32,620 nt of DNA from the NCBI GenBank assembly GCA_004151065.3, contig NWUY0300001330.1, positions 25,141 through 57,760 on the forward strand, written 5' to 3'. The notes beneath the pieces were generated by a model. That model made no database searches. It had not been told where the DNA came from and saw only the letters and a program-made list of their open reading frames with translations. Positions 10,637 to 20,653 of this stretch are shown one piece after another. Source of the stretch: Larix sibirica (Eukaryota; Streptophyta; Pinopsida; Pinales; Pinaceae). Every line of letters begins with the position of its first letter. Positions within the stretch are counted from its first letter, which is position 1. A program made the position numbers and the translations under genes.

Positions 10637-12022
10637 AAAATGTTACTGTACAAACTAGCAGGGTAAGTAGTAGCAACACTTACACTCCTTGCTAGTGAAT
10701 GGAAATCATTGGAGAGACTTGAGCCACTATCACCTTAACCCACTCTCTCAACTTCTTTGAGGATTATCGTTATCCCAATGGGAGAGCCCTTCAAATATAC
10801 CTGCCAAACAATTCACCCAAATACCTTCCAACAACCTGATAGCATAGATCAGTGCCTTCAATGGAGTCATCTAGATAATGAAGAAGACATGCTAAAGAAA
10901 ATTAAACCAGTATTTTCCCATTGTGGCACAAGTGTGAGCATTGTAGTATTAACAGATGTAATTAATCCTTACACATTTCATATTATTGACATAAGGTCAC
11001 CACTTACAAGCAAACAAGTCTGTCAATATAGAAAGTATGTCATTCAAATCAACTTATGCACAGTGGTAGAAAATTATACAATAACATTATCAATACACTT
11101 CTTTAAACCTTGTGTTATATTTTCAAAATAAGAAGCAATCCATTGTGTATATATAGGACACCAATGCTTGACAATAAGTAATGCAATCATCACTCTATGA
11201 CACCCAACTTGGTAAAATAGTGTAGGCACTAGTCATTTAGTAATAAGCATCCAAACCTGAAATAAATAGAATAAATTTAACACTTTACCATTTCACAATC
11301 ATGTCCTAGCACATGTAACTTCTCCAACCTTCATCAACTATAACAGTAGATGCAAACCATGAACAAATACCACTTTCAACACTTTACAATTCACTGACAA
11401 AAATTTTACTATGTAATCAAGTCTCACCCTAGGATTTATCCAGTCATCAATTAGTCCACCACCCTCTATTTAAGGAGAAACAAGTCTAAAATTATGTTGA
11501 CGGGGGCAGCAAATGGAACCAACCCTAAAGGGCCTCACAAACCACCCTAAGCAAGATCGTTGGGGTATAAGGAGACAACCAAGGAGGAGATCGAGGTCTT
11601 AAGTGAATTCGTTGTGAGGGAGAAGGGGAGGTCGAGTTGCTACAAGGTTCGGCCCTGCTTAGAAGAAGACGCCCTTAGGGGTTGAGGGTAAACAAGTGAG
11701 GCCGCAAGCCTTAGGTGTTCCGGAAATTGCAAAAAACTTGAAATTTTTGGATTTTGATTTTTTGTAATTGTAGTGTTTTCTCAGATATAAAATGAAGACC
11801 TAGATTAACCTAATTTAACCATGAAATGCAATTAATTTACACATGTAATAGTGAAAAATTGATAAATAAATGAGAAGGTTATAGTTTTAAGAATAATAGT
11901 TCAACCCTAGGCCATGAGGGATGGTGACCAGCCTCCTTCTTGGAATTATTTCTCTTGGCTTCCAAACTAGGGAATCCAACAACAACCTCTAGGGTTCATT
12001 GGAGAAGCCTAATCTAGGCAAA

Positions 12023-12495
12023 TTAAAAACTTTCTAATTCATAGTTTTTTGTAATAAAAAAGCTATTTTGAGGAGGCGCATAATCCATTGGGACATCAAA
12101 CTGGATTTTCTTCGCTATAAAAACATACCCTTGAAGAGCATTTCTCTTGGATACTCAGTATTTCACCAAGCATTTATGCCAATCAGGGTGCAGAGTCCTT
12201 GCCTTCTGGAACCAATTAGAAAGCCCCATCCACTTGCATTGATTTGTAATATTGAGGAGCGATCCCATTGTGGAGGTTAGTAGCTCAAGAGCCCATGGGA
12301 AAACAAATAGTCCCCCCACATAGTGTTAGGTGAGGCGGGTGAGCAGGAGGCAGTTAATTAGTAAGTAAGTTAGGATCTTTCCCAATAGCACAAACCCAGT
12401 GTTAACGTTTCTCATTTACCATGCCCTGAAATGAGGTGGAATTTCTATGTGGAGGAACTATTTATCAATCCCCCATTCCCGGGAGGTAGGTGTTC
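12023..12495. other. 473-base insert in LTR C, absent from A and B
   Basis: Copies A and B read continuously through taggcaaaaatca. Copy C reads taggcaaa, then 473 extra bases, then aatcatag. The five A residues are split three and two, with no target-site duplication. The insert is less AT-rich than its surroundings, has no poly-A tail or terminal inverted repeat, and holds a 70-codon frame (12068-12280) that I cannot identify. A clean join without duplication would fit filler DNA captured at a break, for example an organelle-derived piece, but I could not recognise the source. Confidence 0.65.
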
Positions 12496-12805
12496 AATCA
12501 TAGATCCAAGGCCCAAACAAGAGAAAACACCCTCAAAGGGATGTTTTCTACCATACAAAGTTGACAAAGGCTAGTAAGAAGCCCTAAATTAGAAAAATGC
12601 AACATTATACCACCATTCAATCCAGAAAGAGGCATAAACTCACCAACTTTACCAAGAAAAATCAATCCTTGGCTTATGTTAGTTCAGCAATTCTTGTAAT
12701 CAGCTTTGCAAGTGCATGAAACCCTAGAAAATGCATCCAATTTCCACTTCAAGCCAAGAAGAACATCATTCAAGAGGTGCACATCACTTTAGAAAGGCCA
12801 ATTAG

Positions 12806-13502
12806 NNNNNNNNNNNNNNNNNNNNNNNNNNNNNNNNNNNNNNNNNNNNNNNNNNNNNNNNNNNNNNNNNNNNNNNNNNNNNNNNNNNNNNNNNNNNNNN
12901 NNNNNNNNNNNNNNNNNNNNNNNNNNNNNNNNNNNNNNNNNNNNNNNNNNNNNNNNNNNNNNNNNNNNNNNNNNNNNNNNNNNNNNNNNNNNNNNNNNNN
13001 NNNNNNNNNNNNNNNNNNNNNNNNNNNNNNNNNNNNNNNNNNNNNNNNNNNNNNNNNNNNNNNNNNNNNNNNNNNNNNNNNNNNNNNNNNNNNNNNNNNN
13101 NNNNNNNNNNNNNNNNNNNNNNNNNNNNNNNNNNNNNNNNNNNNNNNNNNNNNNNNNNNNNNNNNNNNNNNNNNNNNNNNNNNNNNNNNNNNNNNNNNNN
13201 NNNNNNNNNNNNNNNNNNNNNNNNNNNNNNNNNNNNNNNNNNNNNNNNNNNNNNNNNNNNNNNNNNNNNNNNNNNNNNNNNNNNNNNNNNNNNNNNNNNN
13301 NNNNNNNNNNNNNNNNNNNNNNNNNNNNNNNNNNNNNNNNNNNNNNNNNNNNNNNNNNNNNNNNNNNNNNNNNNNNNNNNNNNNNNNNNNNNNNNNNNNN
13401 NNNNNNNNNNNNNNNNNNNNNNNNNNNNNNNNNNNNNNNNNNNNNNNNNNNNNNNNNNNNNNNNNNNNNNNNNNNNNNNNNNNNNNNNNNNNNNNNNNNN
13501 NN
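12806..13502. other. Assembly gap (run of n)
   Basis: There are 697 unknown bases. By comparison with LTR copy B, the missing part should be about 640 bases of LTR sequence, so the gap size is close to that expected. The three long open frames that cross it are artefacts of unknown bases. Confidence 0.95.
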
Positions 13503-13843
13503 GTCATGGCCCACCATAAGCAAAGAGCCCCACACTTGATCTTTTATCCCTCTTCTACCAACGACCTGCTAGAACATTGACAACTGCAAAGGCATAGCAG
13601 GGTCCAAATTAAATTTATTCACCTAATCAAAAATAATTTTAGGTTATATTTTAAAATTAAAAGTATTTTCAATCTAAATAATATTAAAAAACATTATCTA
13701 TTTTTCTATCATTTGTCCACATGCGGGAGTAGGATTCCAGGCATTTTAATTTATGTTATGCATCACCTCAATCAAGTCTTGAATCACAATCCTACCTACC
13801 TACTATTTTACAAATGCTACTTACATTACTACTATTTTATGTT

Positions 13844-13973
13844 GTAGCAAAGCATGAAATAACAAACTTTCAAACACAAATACATAAAATTGTGGCTTAT
13901 AGCGCTGGTTTTTGTACCGTAGCAAAGCATGAAATAACAAACTCAAACATAAATATACAAAATTGTGGCTTAT
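13844..13973. repeat. Two-copy tandem repeat, about 56-base unit
   Basis: The unit at 13844-13900 (gtagcaaagcatgaaataac through ttgtggcttat) recurs at 13919-13973 with a few changes, separated by 18 bases. Confidence 0.85.
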
Positions 13974-14089
13974 TAGGTTGGTGAAAGTAGGTAGCCAGTC
14001 TAGCCCCACCAAGATTCAAATCCTATCATATGTTCCATGCCAACACAGTCCAATGATATTATATTTACAGTTTATAACTAAACCCAACA

Positions 14090-14171
14090 CTCTGAACCTA
14101 GATTTTATAAAATCAAAACCCACCTTCATACTCTGAACCTAGATTTCATAAAATCAAGACCCACCTTCATA
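14090..14171. repeat. Two-copy tandem repeat, 41-base unit
   Basis: The units at 14090-14130 and 14131-14171 both begin ctctgaacctagattt and end cccaccttcata. They are directly adjacent and differ at two positions. Confidence 0.9.
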
Positions 14172-14237
14172 AGAGTCTATAATATAGTCAACCATTTAAA
14201 CAAAGGTATGTTTAATGGAAATGAAAAAAACAACAAT

Positions 14238-14256
14238 ACACACACACACACACATA
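14238..14256. repeat. (CA)n microsatellite
   Basis: About nine uninterrupted CA dinucleotides. Confidence 0.9.
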
Positions 14257-14835
14257 TAACTTGACTAGAGTAATATGGTCCATGCATACATACCTTTATC
14301 AGAGTGTAATCTGGGTAGGTATCATTGTCAATAGATACATTGCAACATCCGTTGTAATGAAAACAAAATATGCATAAATACTCTTCATACTTCTCAAGCA
14401 CAGCGGAGAAAAGACCTATAGATACAGAAATCACTAAGTAAAATTTTAACAAGCATTTAAATACTTTGCTTTGTACCTTGGAGTATTTATCTCGTCCTCC
14501 AAATTCTCATATTCTGAATAAAAAACTCTCCATTTATGCAACCACTACTAGGGGTGCTGCTCTCAACCACATCCATGAATTAGAGAGATAACTATCCCAA
14601 ATTCCATCCCTAAAAATGCCAAGATAAGCTCCCCATTGTCTACAAAATGTAGAGAAGTTACGTGGATATCACCACTAGAATATAAATAAAAATGATACAA
14701 ATTGCCTTTAGATTAGATTTTGTGTTCTTTCCAATAATGCCAAAATGTATCTTAATCTTAATCATATTTATTTTTTGTAAGCTAGTATTCACATTAAATA
14801 GCAGAGAGAAAAGCACAAAAAGATACAGAGTTTCT

Positions 14836-14920
14836 AGGCCTCCCATAGCGAGAAAATAGCCCATTATACCAGTATGCAGGCCTCTCTATAGGAGAAAACA
14901 ACCTATAGACATAACCAGTC
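14836..14920. repeat. Degenerate two-copy tandem repeat, about 42-base unit
   Basis: The units at 14836-14877 and 14878-14920 share aggcctc, atag, agaaaa and a closing ataccag/ataaccag block, with several substitutions and small gaps. Confidence 0.6.
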
Positions 14921-15056
14921 ATACATGTCTTAGGATAAAGATCAATTTTAATCAAAACTAGCAACCAGAAAACTAGAAAAGAGACAAAATGATCAATGGA
15001 CAGAGCTAGACTAAAACAAAACTCAGAAAGAGACAAAAGCATAATAGCGGAGAAAA

Positions 15057-15548
15057 CTACTTGACAAGTGGACTAGTGCATGGCTGTGACGTGGAAGCTT
15101 TGGACACATCCTCTCCCTTGAAATATTCTAGGTTGTTACATTTGTCGCCAATGGTGTCGTTGAGCAACTTGTCCTTTGCCTCGGTAGCCTGATTCTCCAA
15201 TTCAACCTTGATTTCTAGATCCTTGCCCGCATTATCACCCTGAATCTCGTCGGTTCCTTCAAAGAGCTCGTGAACAGTGCCATTCGCTGCAATGGTCTGG
15301 AGGAGCGACGAGGTTAAACGATGAAGAGAGACCAACTCCACACACCAACCCACAAGTGCTTGAACCTTGTTCCTTAGCTCCAAAATGCGTGCTTGTCGAT
15401 CTTCTTCATCCTCGTTGAGATCATTGCGAAGGATAAGAACAACGTTGGTCATCCTCTCAAGCTGTCCAAGGAGACCAGAGCTAGAATTCCCCTGGTTTGG
15501 TTGAGTGGTGCTGCCACCCCTCCTTCCTCTACGTCCATGACGTGCCAT
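15057..15548 (-). CDS. Candidate small protein gene, function unknown
   Basis: This is the longest frame in the window that is free of unknown bases. It is open from 15863, but I start it at the Met at 15548, which opens MARHGRRGRRGGSTT, because the preceding part lies across the TATA-like box and reads as untranslated. The 163-residue product has a basic Arg/Gly N-terminus, a helical middle rich in Glu, Asp, Arg and Leu (about residues 25-70, possibly coiled coil), and an acidic, Ser/Thr-rich C-terminus. I recognise no domain. The segment is richer in GC than its flanks and lies outside any retroelement I can place. It could be a lineage-specific gene, a first exon, or the N-terminus of an unrecognised retroelement gag. 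Confidence 0.4.
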   Translation of the reverse strand: MARHGRRGRRGGSTTQPNQGNSSSGLLGQLERMTNVVLILRNDLNEDEEDRQARILELRNKVQALVGWCVELVSLHRLTSSLLQTIAANGTVHELFEGTDEIQGDNAGKDLEIKVELENQATEAKDKLLNDTIGDKCNNLEYFKGEDVSKASTSQPCTSPLVK

Positions 15549-15833
15549 GAAGAAAACAACCAATACCACAAAACAATTTGTCCAGCGTAAACGAAGGCTT
15601 AGGGTTCTGCAACGTCTAGAGGAGTAGAGCCGCAAGCCCGAAGAGGAAATGAATTCCCTAGCCCACCTTAACGCCATTAAACGGAAGACCTCGTGAGCGA
15701 TGAAGGATTTAAGCCAAGACGTCATGTCGAAGCAGGTTGCAAGGTGGAGCATTGATGGCAGGTTCCCTTGGCATTTGCGCGGCCATCTCTTCATCTGCCA
15801 CCGCATGCCTTGTTTCCCCACCATCCCATCGCC

Positions 15834-15842
15834 ATTTATATT
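15834..15842 (-). promoter_or_regulatory. TATA-like box upstream of the candidate gene
   Basis: The minus strand reads AATATAAATGG. Transcription starting about 30 bases downstream, near 15805, would give a leader of about 255 bases before the Met at 15548. The leader would contain upstream ATGs. In AT-rich DNA such a box arises often by chance. Confidence 0.3.
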
Positions 15843-15863
15843 CATTGATATGCCACCTATCAC

Positions 15864-16137
15864 CCCATCCCGAGGTAATATTAATCATATTAAAAAAAAG
15901 GTGGTGTAATTAATCCAAAAGAAGTAAATCCGAGATAAATTCTGATACATATTTTTTCCAAAAACAAAGGAAATGATTTGACAAATACAAATGTTAAGTG
16001 GATCAACACAATGTAATTTTATTATATATAAAATTGTGATTTTTTTCTTTTGAAAAATAAACCAGTATAGATCCAAATCCTAGGNAATAATAATAATAAT
16101 AATATTATTAATTATTAAATTATATTATTATTATTAT
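15864..16137. other. AT-rich spacer with (AAT)n and an ambiguous base
   Basis: No coding signal is seen. A single n at 16085 is followed at once by an AAT/ATT microsatellite (16086-16138) that can fold back on itself. Confidence 0.6.
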
Positions 16138-16138
16138 T
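16086..16138. repeat. (AAT)n / (ATT)n palindromic microsatellite
   Basis: Runs of AAT pass into ATT with a few breaks, giving a self-complementary tract directly after the n at 16085. Such tracts often break assemblies. Confidence 0.85.
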
Positions 16139-16275
16139 TTTTTTTTGAATTTGGATGAATTTAGGGTTACGTAAGAAGTGTAATGAATGGAAGGAGTAAA
16201 GGTGCTTTGAGAGATGGAGATTCGGTTGGCGGATTGGATAAGAGCGTTGGTGAGAGAGTTGAGAGGGGGAGCCAT
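16138..16275 (-). CDS. Possible N-terminal coding fragment
   Basis: From the Met at 16275 the minus strand reads 46 codons beginning MAPPLNSLTNALIQSANRIS. They are rich in Ser, Thr and Asn with few acidic residues, then run into Lys codons and the AAT repeat. The composition recalls an organelle-targeting leader, and the segment has more GC than its flanks. There is no downstream exon in sight and the n at 16085 lies nearby, so the rest may be missing. It may equally be a chance frame. Confidence 0.2.
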
Positions 16276-17030
16276 GAAGGGAGAGACGTAGGTGAAGCGA
16301 GGGAGATGATGTGGAAGACAGTATAGCTAGATCCATAAAGGTTCCATAGTAAAATATTCTTTCTTCAGGGAGAAGCATTCCATCCAGTCTTTGAGGAACA
16401 AGCTCGTCGAGTTGAAGATGTATGGGTTCTTATAACAGACCCTATTTTTATCTTGAACGTTAGAAAAAATTGCTATAAAAAATATTTTTGATCTGAATTT
16501 CAGCTCCACCTATCCTTTTGGTTTCCATTTAGTTATGATCCATCCATTAAGGGCATGTTCCATTGGTCAAAACCCTAGAAATTTCCCAATCACTGTATGG
16601 TCCTTCATATACTGGATATAGATGTCGATCTTGTTTAATGTGACTTCATAGCACGGTATAACATCTGCTTTTGGGATGCAAGGTTTTTGAGAGCACATAT
16701 ATGTTGCAATCCACATGCTTTCCTTGCATGAAGGTCGATCCAAATATTCCTGGCCACCATTTCATATACCTCTCGACCCCATCGATTGAAAACCAAATTC
16801 CAGGTTGTAACTATTTTTGCTGGTATCCCCTTAGGGAACAGCTCCGTTGTTGTTACATGAGTTCAACACTTTCTTGTAGGAGGGAGAGGGTGTCCCATAT
16901 CGTTCAAACTACATCGAGGGTATTACCCATAATCATAGAAAATCAGAGCTAACCCTAGGCTGAAACCAAATGTTCGATGAGACAAAAACAAATAATTGCA
17001 TATATATATATATATATTCCAAGAAAAATT
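16276..17030. other. Noncoding stretch before the first LINE
   Basis: I see no domain. A 93-codon plus-strand frame at 16671-16952 has many Cys and Tyr residues but no motif I know. A TA dinucleotide run lies at about 16999-17018. The segment borders the presumed 3' end of the minus-strand LINE and may include part of its 3' tail. Confidence 0.4.
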
Positions 17031-17101
17031 TTGACTTTATTTTTTTCTTCAAAAAGTAAAAGTTACAACTAAAAATGCCAAAGTTTGACTTAGGATATGG
17101 A

Positions 17102-17246
17102 AGTGTTCTCACCCACATACATTCCAAATATAGACAAGAAAAATCCATCATAAGAAACTACAACAAAGTATGTCGAAGGCTGACTATGCAATTAACAATG
17201 TCTTGGGGAGTGATCTCACCCACACACATTACAAATATGGATAAGT
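17102..17246. repeat. Imperfect direct repeat in the LINE 1 3' region
   Basis: 17102-17138 and 17211-17246 share ctcacccacatacattccaa-like sequence with few differences, spaced about 110 bases apart. It may be a repeat within the element's 3' untranslated region. Confidence 0.7.
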
Positions 17247-17321
17247 TTTGTTAGTTAAATTCCTAGTGGCCATCAACACACTAGTTGGGAGATTTTGGTG
17301 GTTGTAGGATTACCTGAGAGT

Positions 17322-17760
17322 CTATTGTTTGGTGGAGAGATGACCTATAGGACCAGATAGTTGTAGAATAAAATTCCCTTCTTGTGCACTGCACGCATAT
17401 TTCATCAGGTAATCTGTTGTTGTATTATGTTCATGGTAAACATGCCTAAAGATAATGTCAGTGAAGTCCCGAGAGAGCATGAGTATTCTTTGCAAGATGT
17501 GTAACAAAACTAAGTTGGTGCACGAGATTTCAGAATTGAACCATTCAACAACCAGTTTTGAATCTCAGAGTATCACTAGTTGAGTTATGTTGTTCCCCCT
17601 TTCCAAGATGACTACAGTGAGGATACTTTCTAGTTCTGCATAATTATTGGCGTTGATCCCAGTGCCTTGTTTATAAGTGATTGTATATTCATTTATAAAT
17701 AGTTTTCCCCCATCTCCACTTTTACCTAGATTGTCTTGCGATGCTCCACCACAAAAGTAG
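17322..17760 (-). pseudogene. LINE 1 RNase H domain, broken
   Basis: Minus-strand reading gives FCGGASQDNLGKSGDGGKLF (about 17750), NNYAELESILTVV (about 17650), DSKLVVEW in a neighbouring position after a stop (about 17555), and a C-terminal piece with HVYHEHNTTTDYLMK (17322-17507). The first catalytic Asp (FDGAS) is Gly, while Glu and the two later Asp remain. The domain is C-terminal to zf-RVT, as in plant LINEs that gained an RNase H, and would degrade the RNA strand after target-primed reverse transcription. Confidence 0.75.
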
Positions 17761-18098
17761 TGAAGTAAAGATCTGTTAAGAAAGAGAGGGGGAATGACTG
17801 TTTTTCTCTAGAATTTCTTTTCCATCGCAAAAGTAAAAACATACTTTATTATGTGTATAGATGATAACAAGGTAGGAGTCACATTATTGAAGACAACTTT
17901 GTTCTTGGTTGTTCATATCCCCCATCCGACGATCAACGAAACCTGGAATTAGCCCTGATTGGTGTGGCTTTGTCACCAAGTATTTCGGGCCTCGACCAAG
18001 TTAACACGTTCCCATGAAGGCTATGTGTCTAACCCAGGCAGTCTTAAGAGCCTCCAAACCTCCTGCGTGTAAGGGTAGTTAACCAAAATGTGGGAAAC

Positions 18099-18542
18099 CT
18101 ACTCCTCATTGGACTTGCATAGGGGGCATACCCCAGGACCATGATACCCTCTCCTTAGTAAGTTGTCCCAAGTAAGTATTATGTTGTTGAGTGCAAGCCA
18201 AAAATAGACCTTTGATTTTGTTGGGTTTGGGAGTTTCTGTAATTTTGTCCGCCACCATTGGGAATTGTCTATGTTATCATTTTCTAAGACTTTATAATTC
18301 ACCTTAACCTGATAAGTTCCGCTTGCAAGGTTTTTGATCCAGGATAAAGAGTCTGGATCCTCAGATACTGTGATGCGACTTCTTTTTAAACTAGAGATGT
18401 ACTTGTTCCAGTATACCTCATTCTGCCCATGCAATTCGATGCTTTGTGCAGATCTCCAGATTATGTTCCATTGAGATGACTGATTCTCTTCATAAATATC
18501 CGATAAAACCTTTAGATTGAGGGAGTGTAATATGAAGGACAT
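18099..18542 (-). pseudogene. LINE 1 zf-RVT region
   Basis: The frame carries the zf-RVT signature: WWRTKLQKLPNPTKSKVYFWLAL, ILTWDNLLRRGYHGPGVCPL and the pair CPLC. Readable fragments of the following HIL part continue to about 18050. zf-RVT is a zinc-binding module found after RT in plant LINE-type proteins. A stop near 18099 ends the frame before the second Cys/His pair. Confidence 0.8.
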
Positions 18543-18545
18543 TCC

Positions 18546-20400
18546 TCATGGAAAAATATCATCAGATTCAATACAAACTATAGGATCCACCCCAAACATG
18601 ATTGAATTTCCATTCCAAGGGTTCCATGCTAGATTGTCCACTATCAAATGAAATGCATTATTTATGGACCTTAAGAACAAGGAACCCTTTGTTTGGTTAG
18701 AGTGTTGGGTGCACAACAATGGCATGATATTGAGAGGCACTATATATTTGTGTATGATGCAATCATTCCAGGGACCCGATAGGGTGATTAAACTCCACAT
18801 ACTTTTAGTTTCCAATGCTTAAGAAAAATAAGAAAAGTCCTTAAGTTCCCATCCCCCCATTCCTTTTGGTTTGCATATAAGCTCCCATTTGCACAATGGT
18901 ATGTTGTGGTTCTCTTTGTGCCTTGACCATAGGCATGAAGAGCATATTTTCCAAACTTTATTTAAGACTGATTTCATAATTAATTCCAATGACATCCAGT
19001 ATACCGAAATTGCTTCAATCACACTCTTGATCAGGGTGAACATGCCTGCCATGGAGATCCATCTGTGATTCCATGTTCCCAACCTCTTCTTTATCTTTTT
19101 AATGAGCCAGGTCTAGTCTTGGATTTTGTAACCGTTGGCCTTCAGTAGGAACCCAAGATATTTGAATTCGTTGTCTGTTAATTCTTTAATGAAAGGGAGG
19201 AATTTTAGTAGAAGAGGTCGATGGGCTACTGGAATGTGAAAAAATATAATGGATGATTTCTTTAAATTCAATTCCATTCCTGTAGACAAAGTGAATAGAT
19301 TTAGTATGTGATTAATACACTTGGATTAAATGATGGATGCTCACCCAAACATGAGTATATCGTCCGCAAATAGGACTCAAGAGATTAGTAGGGCCCCTTC
19401 TATTTTGACCCCAACTAGGGCAATAGATGATTTATGGTGATTGATGTATCGACTTAGACAATCTACTATTATGAGGAAGAGTAGGGCGAAAGTAGGCATC
19501 CTTGATGCGGTCCGCGGGAGGGTTTAAAGAAGTGTGTTGCGGAGCCATTGACAAGGACAGAGAATTAGACATTATGATAGAAATCTTCAATCCAATTGAC
19601 AAAAGAGTGAGGGAACCCGGTTTGAGTGAGGATAAGGCATAATTAAAGCCATTTCACTTTATCGAAGGCTTTGGATAAATTGATTTTGACCATAAATGCA
19701 GGCTATAATTTAGACTTGAACAAATAGAGGGATTCTTGGGCAACACCAATGGCATCGTGGATGTTCTGGTTGTCCATAAACCTAAATTGATTGGGAGATA
19801 TGTTGGATGATATAATAGGTTAATTCTTCTGATTATGACATTTGCTCTAACTTTGTATATGTAGTTACACAAGGAAATAGACCGGTAGTGATTGAATCCA
19901 TTTGGAGAGTCAGACTTAGGGATGCTAGCAATAAAAGTGGTGTTGTAGGGAGATAATTTTACCTAAGATCCGTGATTCTTCCACAATAACTATAAGGTCA
20001 TCTTCCATCAACTCCAAGAAATGAGTGAAGAACTCAGTTGTGCAACCATTTGTTCATGGCCATTTTCCCTCCTTTTAGATAGTTTAGAGCACATGGATTT
20101 CCTCCTTGGAGATAGATTTTTGTAGTTCCTCAGCTTGCTCATTTGAGACCCACTCGTCGAAAAAATTAGAGATAGCCATGCTATCTCTAATGTTTTCTCT
20201 GGGATCCTTTGAATAGATACTTTTGTAATTATTTACCACGGCTTCAGAGATTGAATGATGATATGAGAACACCTGGCCTTGATTGTGCATTATGCTCCAT
20301 ATATTGTTGATTGACCTTCTTCCATTGTCTTGTTGATGAAAGAAGGACGTGTTGTTATCTCCCCAATTAAACCACATTGAACAAATCTTCATTCGTTGTT
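18546..20400 (-). pseudogene. LINE 1 reverse transcriptase, broken
   Basis: Successive frames give the N-terminal RT region (20084-20392: MWFNWGDNNTSFFHQQ, GRRSINNIW), the central RPISLCNYIYK block (about 19870), the catalytic box VLFADDILMFG at 19344-19376, and the C-terminal thumb (18819-19082: MGTWNHRWISMAGMFTLIKS, VYWMSLELI). 18546-18815 follows with a poorly conserved linker. The FADD box is intact, though the path between blocks needs several frame changes. RT would copy the element's RNA at the nicked target. Confidence 0.85.
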
Positions 20401-20653
20401 TTGCTTCCTTCTAAGCCAGCAAGTGTGGCTTTTCCTTTTTCAAGCTACTAGGTTCCTCCAAGATGTCACTATCTATAGTAGAGATAGAAGCTAAATCCAG
20501 GCAACTTGCTATTTTTGCTTGCATTCTGGACAAGTCTAGCTCGTCATTCCTGAATTTTATGTGAGTAAATTATTTGGCTTTATCTTTAATGGTGTACAAG
20601 TTTGATTGAAAAGCCTCCATTGTTGTATAGTTATGTTAGGCCAAGAAGGGTAT

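Larger units (their letters stand above)
2065..13576 (-). mobile_element. Degenerate Ty3/gypsy LTR retrotransposon
   Basis: Complete in outline on the minus strand: 5' LTR (C), tRNA-Asp-like PBS, gag, protease, RNase H, RT, RNase H, integrase and a 3' LTR-like copy (B). Protein fragments on the minus strand match plant Ty3/gypsy polyproteins in order, but the frame changes many times and stops are frequent. No chromodomain is visible after the integrase. The extra RNase H suggests the Tat-type branch rather than chromoviruses; that assignment is inference from domain content. Target-site duplications cannot be judged because the outer ends are rearranged. Confidence 0.85.
10641..13576 (-). 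mobile_element. LTR copy C (5' LTR of the gypsy element)
   Basis: It starts at tgttac beside the PBS and ends about 13576-13582, where identity with the end of copy B stops. It aligns with copy A over 10821-12640 and with copy B at 10641-10870, 11900-12800 and 13503-13573. Without the insert at 12023-12495 its length is about 2.46 kb, matching copy B. The 697-base run of n at 12806-13502 hides the part that corresponds to about 3791-4429 in copy B. Confidence 0.8.
13583..15056. other. AT-rich low-complexity spacer with local duplications
   Basis: I recognise no coding domain here. Open frames on the minus strand (for example 14177-14452 and 14794-15042) are hydrophobic and low in complexity, as expected by chance in AT-rich DNA. 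The region holds three short tandem duplications and a CA microsatellite, listed separately. It is also the expected 3' flank of the candidate gene at 15057-15548. Confidence 0.5.

Noticed and set aside
10757-11131. 124-codon plus-strand frame in LTR C
   Set aside because: The matching frame in LTR A is interrupted by stops and the region is LTR sequence, so coding is unlikely.
12068-12280. 70-codon frame in the LTR C insert as a gene
   Set aside because: It is short, has no recognised domain and no support beyond being open; it is described under the insert.
12770-13580. Three open frames of 245-267 codons across the gap
   Set aside because: They consist almost wholly of unknown bases and are not evidence of a gene.
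13844-14171. CRISPR-like array
   Set aside because: There are only two copies of each unit, with no regular spacers, in a plant nuclear context; these are simple tandem duplications.
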